Assembly (NCBI RefSeq): GCF_037040815.1
Contig: NZ_CP146232.1
Span: 2,474,501-2,538,500, forward strand
DNA length: 64,000 nt
Origin: Pararoseomonas sp. SCSIO 73927
GTDB lineage: Bacteria; Pseudomonadota; Alphaproteobacteria; Acetobacterales; Acetobacteraceae
Direction of reading: 5' to 3'
Shown piece after piece: positions 39,956 through 48,444 of the stretch (the first letter of the stretch is position 1; each line of letters begins with the position of its first letter). The position numbers and the translations under genes were made by a program. The notes under the pieces were generated by a model that ran no database searches, was not told the DNA's origin, and saw only the letters and a program-made list of their open reading frames with translations.

Positions 39956-40447
39956 TCAGCGCGGCGAGCGGCGCTCCTCGTCCAGCTGGCGTTGAAGATC
40001 GCGGATCTGCTGGTCCCGATCCGACAACTCCCGCCGCAGCTCGTCCCAGGTGACCGCCCCGGACCGCCCCGTGGAGCGGGACCCGGAGGCCGACCGGATG
40101 TTGCCGCGGCGCCGCTCCGCCCGACCCGTCTCGGCCCGGCCCGTCTCAGTCCGATAGGGGCGGCCGCTCCGCGACACGGCCGGGGGCAGGGGGGCCGGCA
40201 CGATGGAGGGCGTGCCGACCTCCACGGTGCCGGGGACGTCCGTCACCGGCATGTCCGGCACCACCCGCTCCCCGAAATTCCTCTCGATCGGCGGGGGGGA
40301 GAGCCGCTCGAACTGACGGAGCGCGAAGCCGAGCTGATCGCCCGTCGGCCCCGAATCGCTGGGCCAGGACTGGGCGGCCGCAGGCAGGACGACCAGCCCG
40401 GTCAGGACCAGTCCCAGGATTCCCGCGTGCACTCGCGGCATCAGCAT
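39956..40447 (-). CDS. Secreted hypothetical protein with C-terminal coiled coil
   Basis: 163-residue protein with a signal peptide (VHAGILGLVLTGLVVLPAAAQ). The middle is Pro-, Gly- and Arg-rich and holds a short internal repeat TETGRAETGRAE. The C-terminus, TWDELRRELSDRDQQIRDLQRQ, looks like a short coiled coil. ATGs at 40447 and 40441 are both possible. No family was recognised. It lies 71 bases upstream of uppP on the same strand. A periplasmic location is inferred. Confidence 0.65.
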   Translation of the reverse strand: MLMPRVHAGILGLVLTGLVVLPAAAQSWPSDSGPTGDQLGFALRQFERLSPPPIERNFGERVVPDMPVTDVPGTVEVGTPSIVPAPLPPAVSRSGRPYRTETGRAETGRAERRRGNIRSASGSRSTGRSGAVTWDELRRELSDRDQQIRDLQRQLDEERRSPR

Positions 40448-40518
40448 CGGCCTCTTCTCCTCCGCGGCGTCGAACCGTTAAGCCAACAGGCCCCGGAGCG
40501 GAAGCCTCGGCGTGCCCT

Positions 40519-41325
40519 CTAGCGAATTGCGAGCCAGAGGAGAATGATGCCGCCCAACACGATCCTGTACCAACCGAAGGGCGTAAAGCCTATTTTTGAG
40601 ATGAAGGCCAGAACCACCCGCACCACCACAAGCGCGACCAGGAAGGCGGCGACGAAGCCCACGCCGATCTGGCCGAGACCGGAGAGGTCCAGCTCCGCCC
40701 GTGCCTTCCACAGGCTGTAGGCCGTGGCGGCCAGCATGGTGGGGATGGCCAGCAGGAAGGAGAACTCGGCCGCCGCCCGCCGCTCCACCCCCAGCAGCAG
40801 GGCGGTGATGATGGTGGCCCCCGACCGGCTGGTGCCGGGGATCATGGCGAGCACCTGCCCGAAGCCGATGATCACCGCCGCCACCGGCCCGATCTCCGGC
40901 ATGGATCGGATGGTCGGGTTCGGCCGGGCCCGCTCGATCAGGATGATGGCGGCGCCGCCCAGGACCAGGGCGCAGGCCACCACCCAGGGATTGAACAGCA
41001 GCCGCGTGATGGTCCCGTGCAGCGCGGCGCCGATCACCATGGCCGGCAGGAAGGCGAGGAGGAGGTTGACCGCGGTGTACCGCTCCACCGTCGCGGGCCG
41101 CCACATGCCGCGGGCCAGGATCATCAGCTCCCGCCAGTAGGTGACGACCACCGCCAGGACGGCGCCGAGCTGGATGGCGATCTCGAAGACCTTCCCGGGC
41201 GGGCCCTGGAAGCCGATCAGCTCCCCCAGCAGGATCAGGTGGCCGGTGGAGGAGATGGGCAGGAACTCGGTCAGCCCCTCCACCACGCCCATCAGCAGGG
41301 CGGACAACAGGCCGGCGAGATCCAT
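40519..41325 (-). CDS. uppP: Undecaprenyl-diphosphatase
   Basis: 268-residue membrane enzyme recycling undecaprenyl diphosphate to the monophosphate for peptidoglycan and surface glycan carriers. The catalytic signature EGLTEFLPISS is at residues 16-26 and the second motif PGTSRSGATI is near residue 170. Seven to eight hydrophobic segments are visible. Family length is about 260-275. The gene has no close same-strand partner; a TRAP binding-protein gene lies upstream on the same strand, separated by a hairpin. Confidence 0.97.
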   Translation of the reverse strand: MDLAGLLSALLMGVVEGLTEFLPISSTGHLILLGELIGFQGPPGKVFEIAIQLGAVLAVVVTYWRELMILARGMWRPATVERYTAVNLLLAFLPAMVIGAALHGTITRLLFNPWVVACALVLGGAAIILIERARPNPTIRSMPEIGPVAAVIIGFGQVLAMIPGTSRSGATIITALLLGVERRAAAEFSFLLAIPTMLAATAYSLWKARAELDLSGLGQIGVGFVAAFLVALVVVRVVLAFISKIGFTPFGWYRIVLGGIILLWLAIR

Positions 41326-41350
41326 GGAAGGTCGTGACCCAGAAAAGGGA

Positions 41351-41382
41351 AAGGGGGCGGAGCCCCCCGGCCCCGCCCCCTT
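41351..41382 (-). terminator. Terminator of the TRAP binding-protein gene
   Basis: 10-base perfect inverted repeat AAGGGGGCGG / CCGCCCCCTT with a 12-base GC-rich loop, read on the minus strand after the stop at 41403 and followed by a T-rich stretch (TTTCCCTTTTC). Confidence 0.75.
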
Positions 41383-41402
41383 CCTTTACGCGCCCGGCCG
41401 GT

Positions 41403-42515
41403 TCAGCGCACCGTCTGGGACGCGGTGAAAGCAAAGTTGTCGAACGAATTCTCGCTCACCCGGTGCCAGGTGTAGACCTCGTCCCGGAACCGGCGATTGC
41501 TCTCCAGCACCTTCTTGAAGCGCTCGCTCTTGTCGGCCTGCTCCGTCATCACCTCGTTCGTGGCGCGCCAGGCGGCCTCCAGGATCGGGCGGGACCAGAA
41601 GCGCAGCTGGGCGCCGGCGGCGACCAGACGGCGCAGGGCCTGCGGGTTCGCCACGTCGTACTTCGCCACCATCTCGGCATCCGCCTCGGCGCAGGCGACC
41701 TGGATCGCGGCCTTGTAGGCGGCGGGCAGGGCGTCGTAGGCGCGCTGGTTGGCGATGAAGTGCAGCCGCGCGCCCGGCTCCCAGAAGCCCGGGGCGTAGT
41801 AGTTCGGCGCCACGCGGGCGAAGCCGAGCTTCTCGTCGTCGTGCGGGCCGACGAATTCGGCGGCGTCGATCGTGCCGCGCTCCAGCGAGGAGTAGATGTC
41901 GGAGGCGGGCGTCACGGAGGGGGTGGCGCCCATCTTGGCGAAGACCTGCCCGGCGAGGCCGGTGATGCGGAACTTCAGGCCGCGCACGTCCTCCACCGTC
42001 CGGATCTCCCGCCGGAACCAGCCGCCCATCTGGGCGCCCGTGTCGCCGCAGGGGAAGGAGACGGCGTTGTACTCCCGCAGGAGCTCGTCCAGCAGCTGCT
42101 GGCCGCCGCCGTGGCGCAGCCAGGCCGTGTTCTGGCGGGCGTTCAGGCCGAAGGGCACGGCCGTGAAGAAGGCCAGCGTCGGGTCCTTGCCGATATAGTA
42201 GTAGGTGGCGGTGTGGCAGCACTCGATGCTGCCGGACTGCACGGCGTCCAGCGCCGAGAGGGCCGGGGCGATCTCACCGGCGGAGAAGGCCTGGATGCGG
42301 AAGCGGCCATCCGTCAGCTCGCCCACGCGGCGGGCCACCGCCTCGGCCGTGCCCCAGAGGATGTCGGTGTTCTTGGGGAAGGAGGAGGTGAGGCGCCAGC
42401 GCACCTCCGGGTTGGTCTGGGCGACCGCCGGGGCCGCGAGCATTACCGGCACCGCGGCGGCCGGTGCGGCCCCGAGCAGGGCGCGGCGGTTCACGCTGGA
42501 GGACATGCGGGACAT
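41403..42515 (-). CDS. TRAP transporter solute-binding protein (DctP family), orphan
   Basis: 370-residue exported protein. It begins MSRMSSSVNRRALLGAAPAAAVP with a twin-arginine-like segment and a cleavable region ending AVAQ. A start at 42506 (MSSS) is also possible. Mature features are SSFPKNTDILWGTAEAVARRV, GQVFAKMGATPSV, SLERGTIDAAEFVGP and VEDVRGLKFRITGLAG. TRAP systems use a binding protein with DctQ and DctM membrane proteins; neither is present beside this gene. The ligand class is not clear; organic acids are common for the family. Confidence 0.92.
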   Translation of the reverse strand: MSRMSSSVNRRALLGAAPAAAVPVMLAAPAVAQTNPEVRWRLTSSFPKNTDILWGTAEAVARRVGELTDGRFRIQAFSAGEIAPALSALDAVQSGSIECCHTATYYYIGKDPTLAFFTAVPFGLNARQNTAWLRHGGGQQLLDELLREYNAVSFPCGDTGAQMGGWFRREIRTVEDVRGLKFRITGLAGQVFAKMGATPSVTPASDIYSSLERGTIDAAEFVGPHDDEKLGFARVAPNYYAPGFWEPGARLHFIANQRAYDALPAAYKAAIQVACAEADAEMVAKYDVANPQALRRLVAAGAQLRFWSRPILEAAWRATNEVMTEQADKSERFKKVLESNRRFRDEVYTWHRVSENSFDNFAFTASQTVR

Positions 42516-42728
42516 TTCCTTTCCCTGAAGAGGCTTTGATTGGCGCTTCCTTACGTCATGCCCGGGCAGTTCGGAAGCGGCGATTCCGGCGGCTGTCCGG
42601 CGGCCTGGGAGTGCTCCCAGCGGCGGAGAGGTGGCGTGCCGACTGGTCATGCGCGCTTCCAACGGGAAGACATGCGATTGCCGAGGCCCGACACTATCGG
42701 CGAGAGCTGCGGCTGGGACGAGGTAGCC

Positions 42729-43073
42729 TCAGCTCGTCGGGCAACCGCGCTGCGAGAGCAAGGCGGTGAGGCGTAGGTTGCGTCGGGCCAGTGCTTCCGC
42801 TTCGACCTGCTGTGTCCGGCCGGAGTCCGCGAAGGCCAACCCTGCTAATGGTCCTGCAACCAGGACCATCCCCAGGTTGTCGCGAGTTCGCCGGTCGCTC
42901 TCGCCTGTCAGCTCCGTCAACCGGGCCTTGTTGCCCTCCAGTTCTCCAGAGAGGTGGGCGCAACTCAGGCGGTCATCCAGGGCAGATGTCTCTGCGACCG
43001 GCGCGGCTTGCCGGGCACCGCACCCTGCCAAGGCAAGAAGAAGCAGGGCTGGCGTAAGGTAAATGGCTCGCAT
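42729..43073 (-). CDS. Small lipoprotein (minus-strand member of divergent pair)
   Basis: 114-residue predicted lipoprotein. The ATG at 43073 gives MRAIYLTPALLLLALAGCGARQ, a lipobox (LAGC) with Cys18 likely lipidated. The mature part is helical and charged, with DDRLSCAHLSGELEGNKARL, and ends ALLSQRGCPTS, leaving two further cysteines that could pair. A central hydrophobic stretch (LGMVLVAGPLAGLAFAD) could pack internally or insert in a membrane. No family was recognised. It is head-to-head with the lipoprotein at 43117, 43 bases away. Confidence 0.78.
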   Translation of the reverse strand: MRAIYLTPALLLLALAGCGARQAAPVAETSALDDRLSCAHLSGELEGNKARLTELTGESDRRTRDNLGMVLVAGPLAGLAFADSGRTQQVEAEALARRNLRLTALLSQRGCPTS

Positions 43074-43116
43074 AAAAACCACGATACAGAGCGTAACCTT
43101 TCGGAACCAGAGAGTG

Positions 43117-43692
43117 ATGCCCAGATTCTCGACTCTTCCCGCGCTTGCCCTCGTCGCGTTGCTCTCTGCCTGTGCTAGCGGTGCCACACCAGGCGCAATG
43201 GTCCCACCCATTTCGGAGGCCACACTGATTGCGCCCGGCTCCTCCTTGCGCGGCTCCGTCACTGTGGGCGCCGTGAGCGGCGGGACCGAGACGAACCCAA
43301 TCCTCGCCTCGAACATCTCCGATGCGGATTTTGCCGCGGCACTGCGCCAGAGCCTCTCGACCCACGCCATGTTGGCCTCGGCCGGTGGCACCTTCCGACT
43401 GGAGGCGAAGCTGGTTGAGTTGGAGCGCCCGTCGATTGGGTTCAGCTTCGAAGTCAAGGCTCGGGTCGCGTACCGGCTGGTCCGCGTAGCGGACGGCCGT
43501 GAGGTCTTCTCGACCGAGATCCGGAGCGCCCATACCGCTACCTTCAGCGACGCTGCCTATGGGGTGGAGCGTCTCCGCATCGCGAATGAGGGAGCAGCGC
43601 GTGAGAACGTGAGGCAGTTCCTCGTTGCTCTTGTGGCCGCAGAAAAGGCGAACCCGGAGACCTTTGGGCCCGTCTCGCGACCAGTGGCCTGA
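43117..43692 (+). CDS. Lipoprotein of unknown function (plus-strand member of divergent pair)
   Basis: 191-residue predicted lipoprotein. The ATG at 43117 yields MPRFSTLPALALVALLSACAS with a lipobox ending in Cys19. The mature domain has mixed alpha/beta character: ISDADFAAALRQSLSTHAML, GTFRLEAKLVELERPSIG, YRLVRVADGREVFSTEIRS and a C-terminal helix. The pattern suggests an envelope lipoprotein in which a short N-terminal helix packs on a beta sheet; no family can be named. A hairpin follows at 43731. Confidence 0.78.
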   Translation: MPRFSTLPALALVALLSACASGATPGAMVPPISEATLIAPGSSLRGSVTVGAVSGGTETNPILASNISDADFAAALRQSLSTHAMLASAGGTFRLEAKLVELERPSIGFSFEVKARVAYRLVRVADGREVFSTEIRSAHTATFSDAAYGVERLRIANEGAARENVRQFLVALVAAEKANPETFGPVSRPVA

Positions 43693-43730
43693 CAATCCTC
43701 GCCTGCGAACTTCAGAGACCGGTCCGAAGC

Positions 43731-43774
43731 CGGGACGGGATGGAGGAGGGGTGACCTTCCTCCACCCCGTCCCG
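43731..43774. terminator. Long bidirectional terminator hairpin
   Basis: Two stacked inverted repeats: CGGGACGGG / CCCGTCCCG and inside it TGGAGGA / TCCTCCA, separated by one A-C mismatch, with a 10-base loop. It sits between the convergent stops at 43692 (+) and 43792 (-). Confidence 0.8.
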
Positions 43775-43791
43775 CCTCGCCCATGACCTGA

Positions 43792-45699
43792 TCAGAAGGT
43801 CAGGCGCACGCCGCCCCAGAAGGCGTAGTCGTTGCCGTCGCGCCGCGCGAAGGTCGTGCCGGCATTCGCCATCACGGCCACGCCGGGCACCACCTCCGCG
43901 CTGATGCCGCCGGCCACCTGCCCGTAGGTCCGGCCGCGCTCCTCCACCTGGGACCGAACGGGGAGGGACTGGGCGAAGGTGGCGTTGGTGATCAGCGTCC
44001 GGCCGCGGCCGATGAAGTCGTGCTCCGCCGTGACGTTCACGTAGGGCGTCACGGAGCGGCCCGCGACCGTCACGTTCAGCCGGGCCTGGGCGCCGAGGCT
44101 GCCGGTCAGCGCGTCGATCGTCTGCCGGCGCACGTCGTTGGTCAGCAGCCCGTCCCCGCTCTCCGTGTAGTTGCCGGAACGCGACCAGGTGTAGGTCAGC
44201 CCGCCGATCGGGCCGAGCCGGACCGGCCCGGCGTTGACGAGGTAGCCGCCCCGCAGGCCCATGCTCGCGCTGCTGCCCGTCGGGTCGCCGCGCACGGCGG
44301 AGATGACGCCGGTGCGGGAGGTCTCGTAGACGTCGCGCCCGGCCGTCACCACCCCGTCCACGAACCAGTTCGGCCGGGTGACGGAGCCGTAAATCGCGGC
44401 GCGGTAGCTGTCCGCCTCCACCTTGCCCAGCCCGGCGTCGATGTCGGCGTTGGTGTTGGAGTAGTTGAAGGCGAGGCCGATCCGCACCCCGGCCACCGGC
44501 CGCACCTCGCCGCCCAGGGTGATGCCGCCGAGGTCGTAGCTATAGCCCGCCACGCCGTTGCGGCGGTCGCGGTCGCCGGCGGCATAGTGGCCCTGCACGA
44601 AAACGGAGACGGGGCTGCCCGGCGCGACCGGCACCGGCGCCGAGCCGCCGCCGCCCATCCCCGTGCCCGCCAGCGCCTGCCGCCCCTCCATCCCGGCGAA
44701 GCGGTAGGTGTCCAGCCGCTCGAAGACGGAGTTGGTGAAGGCGGTGACGGAGGCGAGGCCGATCTCCGGCGTCACCGCGATGGCGTCCGGCGCCCCGACC
44801 TGGGCCGCGATGTAGCGGGCGACGAGCTCGAAGCCCTTGCTGGTCAGGTGCAGCCCGTCATAGGTCAGGTACTGCTGCTGCAGGGGCGAGTTCGGCGTGC
44901 GGCAGGCGGCGAAGGTGTTGCAGGGCGTCTGCGCGTCGGTGAAGCCGTAGGCCGCCGGGTTCGCCTGCACCGCGCGGAGCAGCCGCCCGGTGTCGAAGAG
45001 GAAGACCCGGACGCCCCTGTCGCCGAGCGGGGCGAGGTCGCGCTGCAGCCCCTCGAAGTAGAGGCGCCCGTACTCGATGCTGCCCGCAGGGTTCGGCCCG
45101 TTCCGCACGGAGGCGAGGGCGCCGAGGTCGCTGGTGGAGCGGAAGACGATGTTGCGCGCCCCGGCCGCGACGAGCTGGTTCACCCCGGCTAGGGAGTTGG
45201 CATTCGCCGTCGCCGCCGTGGAGGCCGCGAGGGAGAGCGGGACCGAGCCGCTGGACGCGCCGCCATCATTGCCGCCGATGGAGAAGAGCACGATCTCCCG
45301 CGGCCCGATGCGCTCGCCCCGCGCGGCGAAGGTCTGGAGCTCGAAGGGCAGGCTGAGGCCGCGGCCCGCAGAGGCGTTCACCGAGGTCGTGGTGGCGCCG
45401 CCGATCGCGTAGTTCCGCACGTTGGCGTCGGGGATGCCGTAGAGCTGCTGCACGTAGAGCGGGAAGGTGTTGTAGCTGACGGAGGGGTCGGTCGTGCTCG
45501 ACGGGTAGGTGCCGGTCTCGCCACGCAGCAGGCGCTGGACGTTGCCGTTGTCGGCGTAGCTGTCGCCGAAGGCGGTGAGGCGGTCAAAAGTCGCCTGGGC
45601 CCGGGCCGCGATCGGGGCCGCCGTGAGCGCCGTGGCCGCGAGGAGCCCGAGCGCGAGGGTCGAGCGCCCCCGGCGCCCGGCGAAGGGTTGCTGTTCCAA
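43792..45699 (-). CDS. Autotransporter GDSL lipase/esterase
   Basis: 635-residue protein with an N-terminal signal peptide (LALGLLAATALTAAPIAARAQ) and a GDSL-family passenger. The catalytic serine lies in FGDSYADNG (Ser47); the block IGGNDGG and the late DGLHLTSKG (Asp/His) are the other conserved blocks. From about residue 360 the sequence turns into a 12-strand-type autotransporter barrel and ends GVRLTF, a terminal Phe. Comparable proteins (EstA type) stay attached on the cell surface and cleave esters. The natural substrate is unknown. Confidence 0.92.
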   Translation of the reverse strand: MEQQPFAGRRGRSTLALGLLAATALTAAPIAARAQATFDRLTAFGDSYADNGNVQRLLRGETGTYPSSTTDPSVSYNTFPLYVQQLYGIPDANVRNYAIGGATTTSVNASAGRGLSLPFELQTFAARGERIGPREIVLFSIGGNDGGASSGSVPLSLAASTAATANANSLAGVNQLVAAGARNIVFRSTSDLGALASVRNGPNPAGSIEYGRLYFEGLQRDLAPLGDRGVRVFLFDTGRLLRAVQANPAAYGFTDAQTPCNTFAACRTPNSPLQQQYLTYDGLHLTSKGFELVARYIAAQVGAPDAIAVTPEIGLASVTAFTNSVFERLDTYRFAGMEGRQALAGTGMGGGGSAPVPVAPGSPVSVFVQGHYAAGDRDRRNGVAGYSYDLGGITLGGEVRPVAGVRIGLAFNYSNTNADIDAGLGKVEADSYRAAIYGSVTRPNWFVDGVVTAGRDVYETSRTGVISAVRGDPTGSSASMGLRGGYLVNAGPVRLGPIGGLTYTWSRSGNYTESGDGLLTNDVRRQTIDALTGSLGAQARLNVTVAGRSVTPYVNVTAEHDFIGRGRTLITNATFAQSLPVRSQVEERGRTYGQVAGGISAEVVPGVAVMANAGTTFARRDGNDYAFWGGVRLTF

Positions 45700-46037
45700 G
45701 TCCGTTTCTCCCCCATGCGCCCCGCGTTGTGCGGGTGCGCCGCCCCGTGCCCCCGGACGCGAAGCCCGGCATCGCGGCTTCGGCTTTCCGTAGGCAGGAA
45801 CGTGCGAAGGGGATCACCTGTCTTTTCGGCCGTCAAGCGGATTGAATTTCCGCGATGCGGAATACGTTTGCGGTACTGTATTGGGCGCGCGTTTCCGCTC
45901 GCGCCTTGGCAGCGCTCTTCCCGGATGGAGGTGTAGGTCAGGCCCGTCGCAAGGTTCGCCATGGTCGCGCGGGCAAGCGGTAGGGTGGAGACGGCCTTCG
46001 CGCCGCCTCGTGGAGCCCGGTCACGCTCGGGGGCGGA
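45700..46037. other. Intergenic region without a recognisable gene
   Basis: 338 bases between the minus-strand autotransporter start and the prephenate dehydratase stop. Open frames here look like shadows and have no ribosome site. A small inverted repeat TTCCGC / GCGGAA occurs at 45848-45862 in an AT-richer stretch that could be part of the autotransporter promoter, but I could not identify -35/-10 elements with confidence. Confidence 0.6.
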
Positions 46038-46892
46038 TTACTCCGCGGCTTCGGCCTGGACCCGTCGGTAGGGGTGGGCGGGGTAGCAGCCCAGCACATG
46101 CACCTCGCGGGAGAAGAAGCGCAGCTCCTCCAGCGCCCGGCGGAGTGCCGGCTGGTCGGGGTGGCCGTCCACGTCGCAGAGGAACTGAACGGCGGTGAAG
46201 TGGCCGTCCAGCATGTAGGATTCGAGCTTCGTCATGTTCACGCCGTTCGTCGCGAAGCCGCCGAGCGCCTTGTAGAGCGCGGCGGGGACGGAGCGGACAC
46301 GGAAGACGAAGGTGGTGACGCTGTCCGTGGCGGTGACGGCCGGCAGGACCGGCTCCCGCGACATGACGTAGAAGCGGGTGGTGTTGTGGGCCTCGTCCTC
46401 CACGTTCCGGCGGAGGATGTTCAGCCCGTAGATCTCGCCCGCGAGGGACGAGGCGATGGCCGCGTCCTCCACCCCGCCGCGCTCGGCGATGAGGTGGGCG
46501 GCGCCGGCGGTGTCGGCCTCGATCACCGCCGCCCAGCCCGTGCTCCGCAACAGGTTCAACACCTGGCCCAGCGCCACCGGATGGGAATGGGCGCGGCGGA
46601 TCGTCTCCATCGTCGCGCCGGGCGGGGCGAGGATGCAGTGCTCCACCCGCTCGAAGTGCTCCCCCACCACGTGCAGGCCGGATTCGGGCAGCAGGCGATG
46701 AATGTCCGGCACCCGGCCGGCGAGGGAGTTCTCGCAGGGGAGCATGGCGAGCTCCGCCCGCTCCTCCCGCACCGCCGCCATCGCCGCCTCGAAGGAGGGG
46801 CAGGGCAGGGTGGTCCAGCCGGGATAGGCGGCGCGGCAGGCCAGGTCGGAATAGGCGCCGGGGAGGCCCTGGAAGGCGATGCTCTGGTTCAC
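46038..46892 (-). CDS. pheA: Prephenate dehydratase
   Basis: Converts prephenate to phenylpyruvate in phenylalanine synthesis. I start at GTG 46892, where a GAGAGG site precedes (spacing 4), giving VNQSIAFQGLPGAYSDLACRA and 284 residues, the usual length. An ATG at 46970 would add 26 unlikely residues. The catalytic Thr is in NTTRFYV, preceded by the substrate-binding block SLAGEIYGL. The C-terminal ACT domain includes ALYKALGGFATNGVNMTKLESYM, where phenylalanine feedback binding is expected. It diverges from the cytochrome gene at 47093. Confidence 0.94.
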   Translation of the reverse strand: MNQSIAFQGLPGAYSDLACRAAYPGWTTLPCPSFEAAMAAVREERAELAMLPCENSLAGRVPDIHRLLPESGLHVVGEHFERVEHCILAPPGATMETIRRAHSHPVALGQVLNLLRSTGWAAVIEADTAGAAHLIAERGGVEDAAIASSLAGEIYGLNILRRNVEDEAHNTTRFYVMSREPVLPAVTATDSVTTFVFRVRSVPAALYKALGGFATNGVNMTKLESYMLDGHFTAVQFLCDVDGHPDQPALRRALEELRFFSREVHVLGCYPAHPYRRVQAEAAE

Positions 46893-47092
46893 GGGGCCTC
46901 TCAGCCTGGATGTCCGGGCCACCAGCCCGGGGTGGAGGATGGCCGGCACGGCCGTTGCGGTGGGCGCCACGGGTTGTCGCGGCGGTCCGGGAACATTATG
47001 GTCCGCGGGCTTCTAGCCGTGACGGCAGGGGCGCGCAAACGTGCCGCGCCGGTCCTTTGGACGTGGCCAGATATGGGGAACGGGCAGGTCGG

Positions 47093-47626
47093 ATGAGCCT
47101 GGAAGCGAACAAGGCCTTCGCAGCGGTCCTGACCGCCGGCATCAGCTTCATGGTCGCCGGGCTGGTCGGCGGCATCCTCGTGCACCCGGAGCGCCTGGAG
47201 AAGCCGGCCATCGAGACGGGCGAGGTGGTGTCCGCCGCCGCCCCGGCCGCGCCCGCCGCGCTGGAGCCGATCGGGCCGCTGCTGGCGAGCGCCGACGCGG
47301 CGAATGGCCAGGCGATCATGGGCCGCGTCTGCGCGGCCTGCCACACCTGGACCGAGGGCGGGCGCAACGCCGTGGGCCCCAACCTCTACAACGTGATCGG
47401 CGGCCCGCACGCCCACCGGGAGGATTTCAACTACTCCCCGGCGATGAAGGCCCTGCACGACAAGCCCTGGGACTACGAGGCGATGAACGCCTTCCTCAAC
47501 CGCCCCGCCGGTGCCATCCCCGGCACCCGCATGGCCTTCGCCGGGCTGAACCAGGCGAAGCAGCGCGCGGACGTGATCGCCTACATGCGGACCCTCTCCG
47601 GCAGCCCGCAGCCGCTGCCCCAGTAA
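47093..47626 (+). CDS. Membrane-anchored class I cytochrome c (CycM-like)
   Basis: 177 residues with an uncleaved N-terminal membrane anchor (AVLTAGISFMVAGLVGGILV, about 11-30), an Ala/Pro linker and a heme c domain. The heme site is CAACH at residues 80-84 and the axial Met is in PGTRMAFAG (Met147). Sequence and layout match CycM-type cytochromes that pass electrons from the bc1 complex to terminal oxidase. The stop shares one base with the start of the next gene, implying coupling. Confidence 0.92.
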   Translation: MSLEANKAFAAVLTAGISFMVAGLVGGILVHPERLEKPAIETGEVVSAAAPAAPAALEPIGPLLASADAANGQAIMGRVCAACHTWTEGGRNAVGPNLYNVIGGPHAHREDFNYSPAMKALHDKPWDYEAMNAFLNRPAGAIPGTRMAFAGLNQAKQRADVIAYMRTLSGSPQPLPQ

Positions 47627-48399
47627 TGGAAGCCCTGATCGCCTCGGCCGAGGCCGCGGCGGATCTGGCGGGGGCGGTCATCCGCCCCCTTTTCCGTTCG
47701 GCCCTGCTCGTCGAGGCGAAGGGCGATGCCAGCCCCGTCACCGAGGCCGACCGCGGGGCGGAGCGCGCGATCCGCGACCACATCGCCCGCCACCACCCCG
47801 ACCACGGCGTGATCGGGGAGGAGTACGGGAACGACCGCGCGGACGCCGAGTGGGTCTGGGTGCTGGACCCGATTGACGGCACCCGCGCCTTCGTCACCGG
47901 CCGCCCCCTCTTCGGCACGCTGATCGCCCTGCTGCACCGGGGCCGCCCCGTGCTGGGGATCATCGACCAGCCCGCGACGGGGGAGCGCTGGATCGGGGTG
48001 GAGGGGCGCCGCACGGTGTTCCGCGGCCCCTTCGGCGGCACTGCAGGCTGCCGGCCTTGCCCGGAGATCGGCGCAGCGGAGCTCGCCAGCACCTCGCCGG
48101 ACATTTTTCCGCCGGGACAGGACGCGGGCTTCCTGGCCCTGCGCCGGTCGGTGCGGCGCGTGAGCTGGGGCGGGGACTGCTACATCTACGGCCTGCTCGC
48201 GCTCGGCCTGATCGACGTGGTGGTGGACGCCACCATGAAGCCCTGGGACTGGGCCGCGCTCGTGCCCGTGGTGGAGGGCGCCGGCGGGCGCGTCACGGAC
48301 CATGCCGGGCGGGTGCTCACCCTTGAATCGGCGGGGGATGTGATGGCGGTCGGGGACCCGGCGCTGCTGCCCGCCTGCACCGCGTTGCTTTCCGTTTGA
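47626..48399 (+). CDS. hisN: Inositol-monophosphatase family protein, probable histidinol-phosphatase
   Basis: 257-residue Mg2+-dependent phosphatase. Metal ligands are in GEEYG (Glu65) and DPIDGT (Asp81, Asp84), with a later DWAALVPVVEGAGG. The combination KPWDWAALVPVVEGAGGRVTD is close to the alphaproteobacterial histidinol-phosphatase HisN, but inositol-type or 3'-phosphoadenosine phosphatases share these motifs, so the substrate is inferred. The ATG overlaps the cytochrome stop by one base. Confidence 0.88.
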   Translation: MEALIASAEAAADLAGAVIRPLFRSALLVEAKGDASPVTEADRGAERAIRDHIARHHPDHGVIGEEYGNDRADAEWVWVLDPIDGTRAFVTGRPLFGTLIALLHRGRPVLGIIDQPATGERWIGVEGRRTVFRGPFGGTAGCRPCPEIGAAELASTSPDIFPPGQDAGFLALRRSVRRVSWGGDCYIYGLLALGLIDVVVDATMKPWDWAALVPVVEGAGGRVTDHAGRVLTLESAGDVMAVGDPALLPACTALLSV

Positions 48400-48444
48400 C
48401 GGCAACAGGTTGAGGGACCGGGCTTTAGGCCCCACTCTGAGCCC

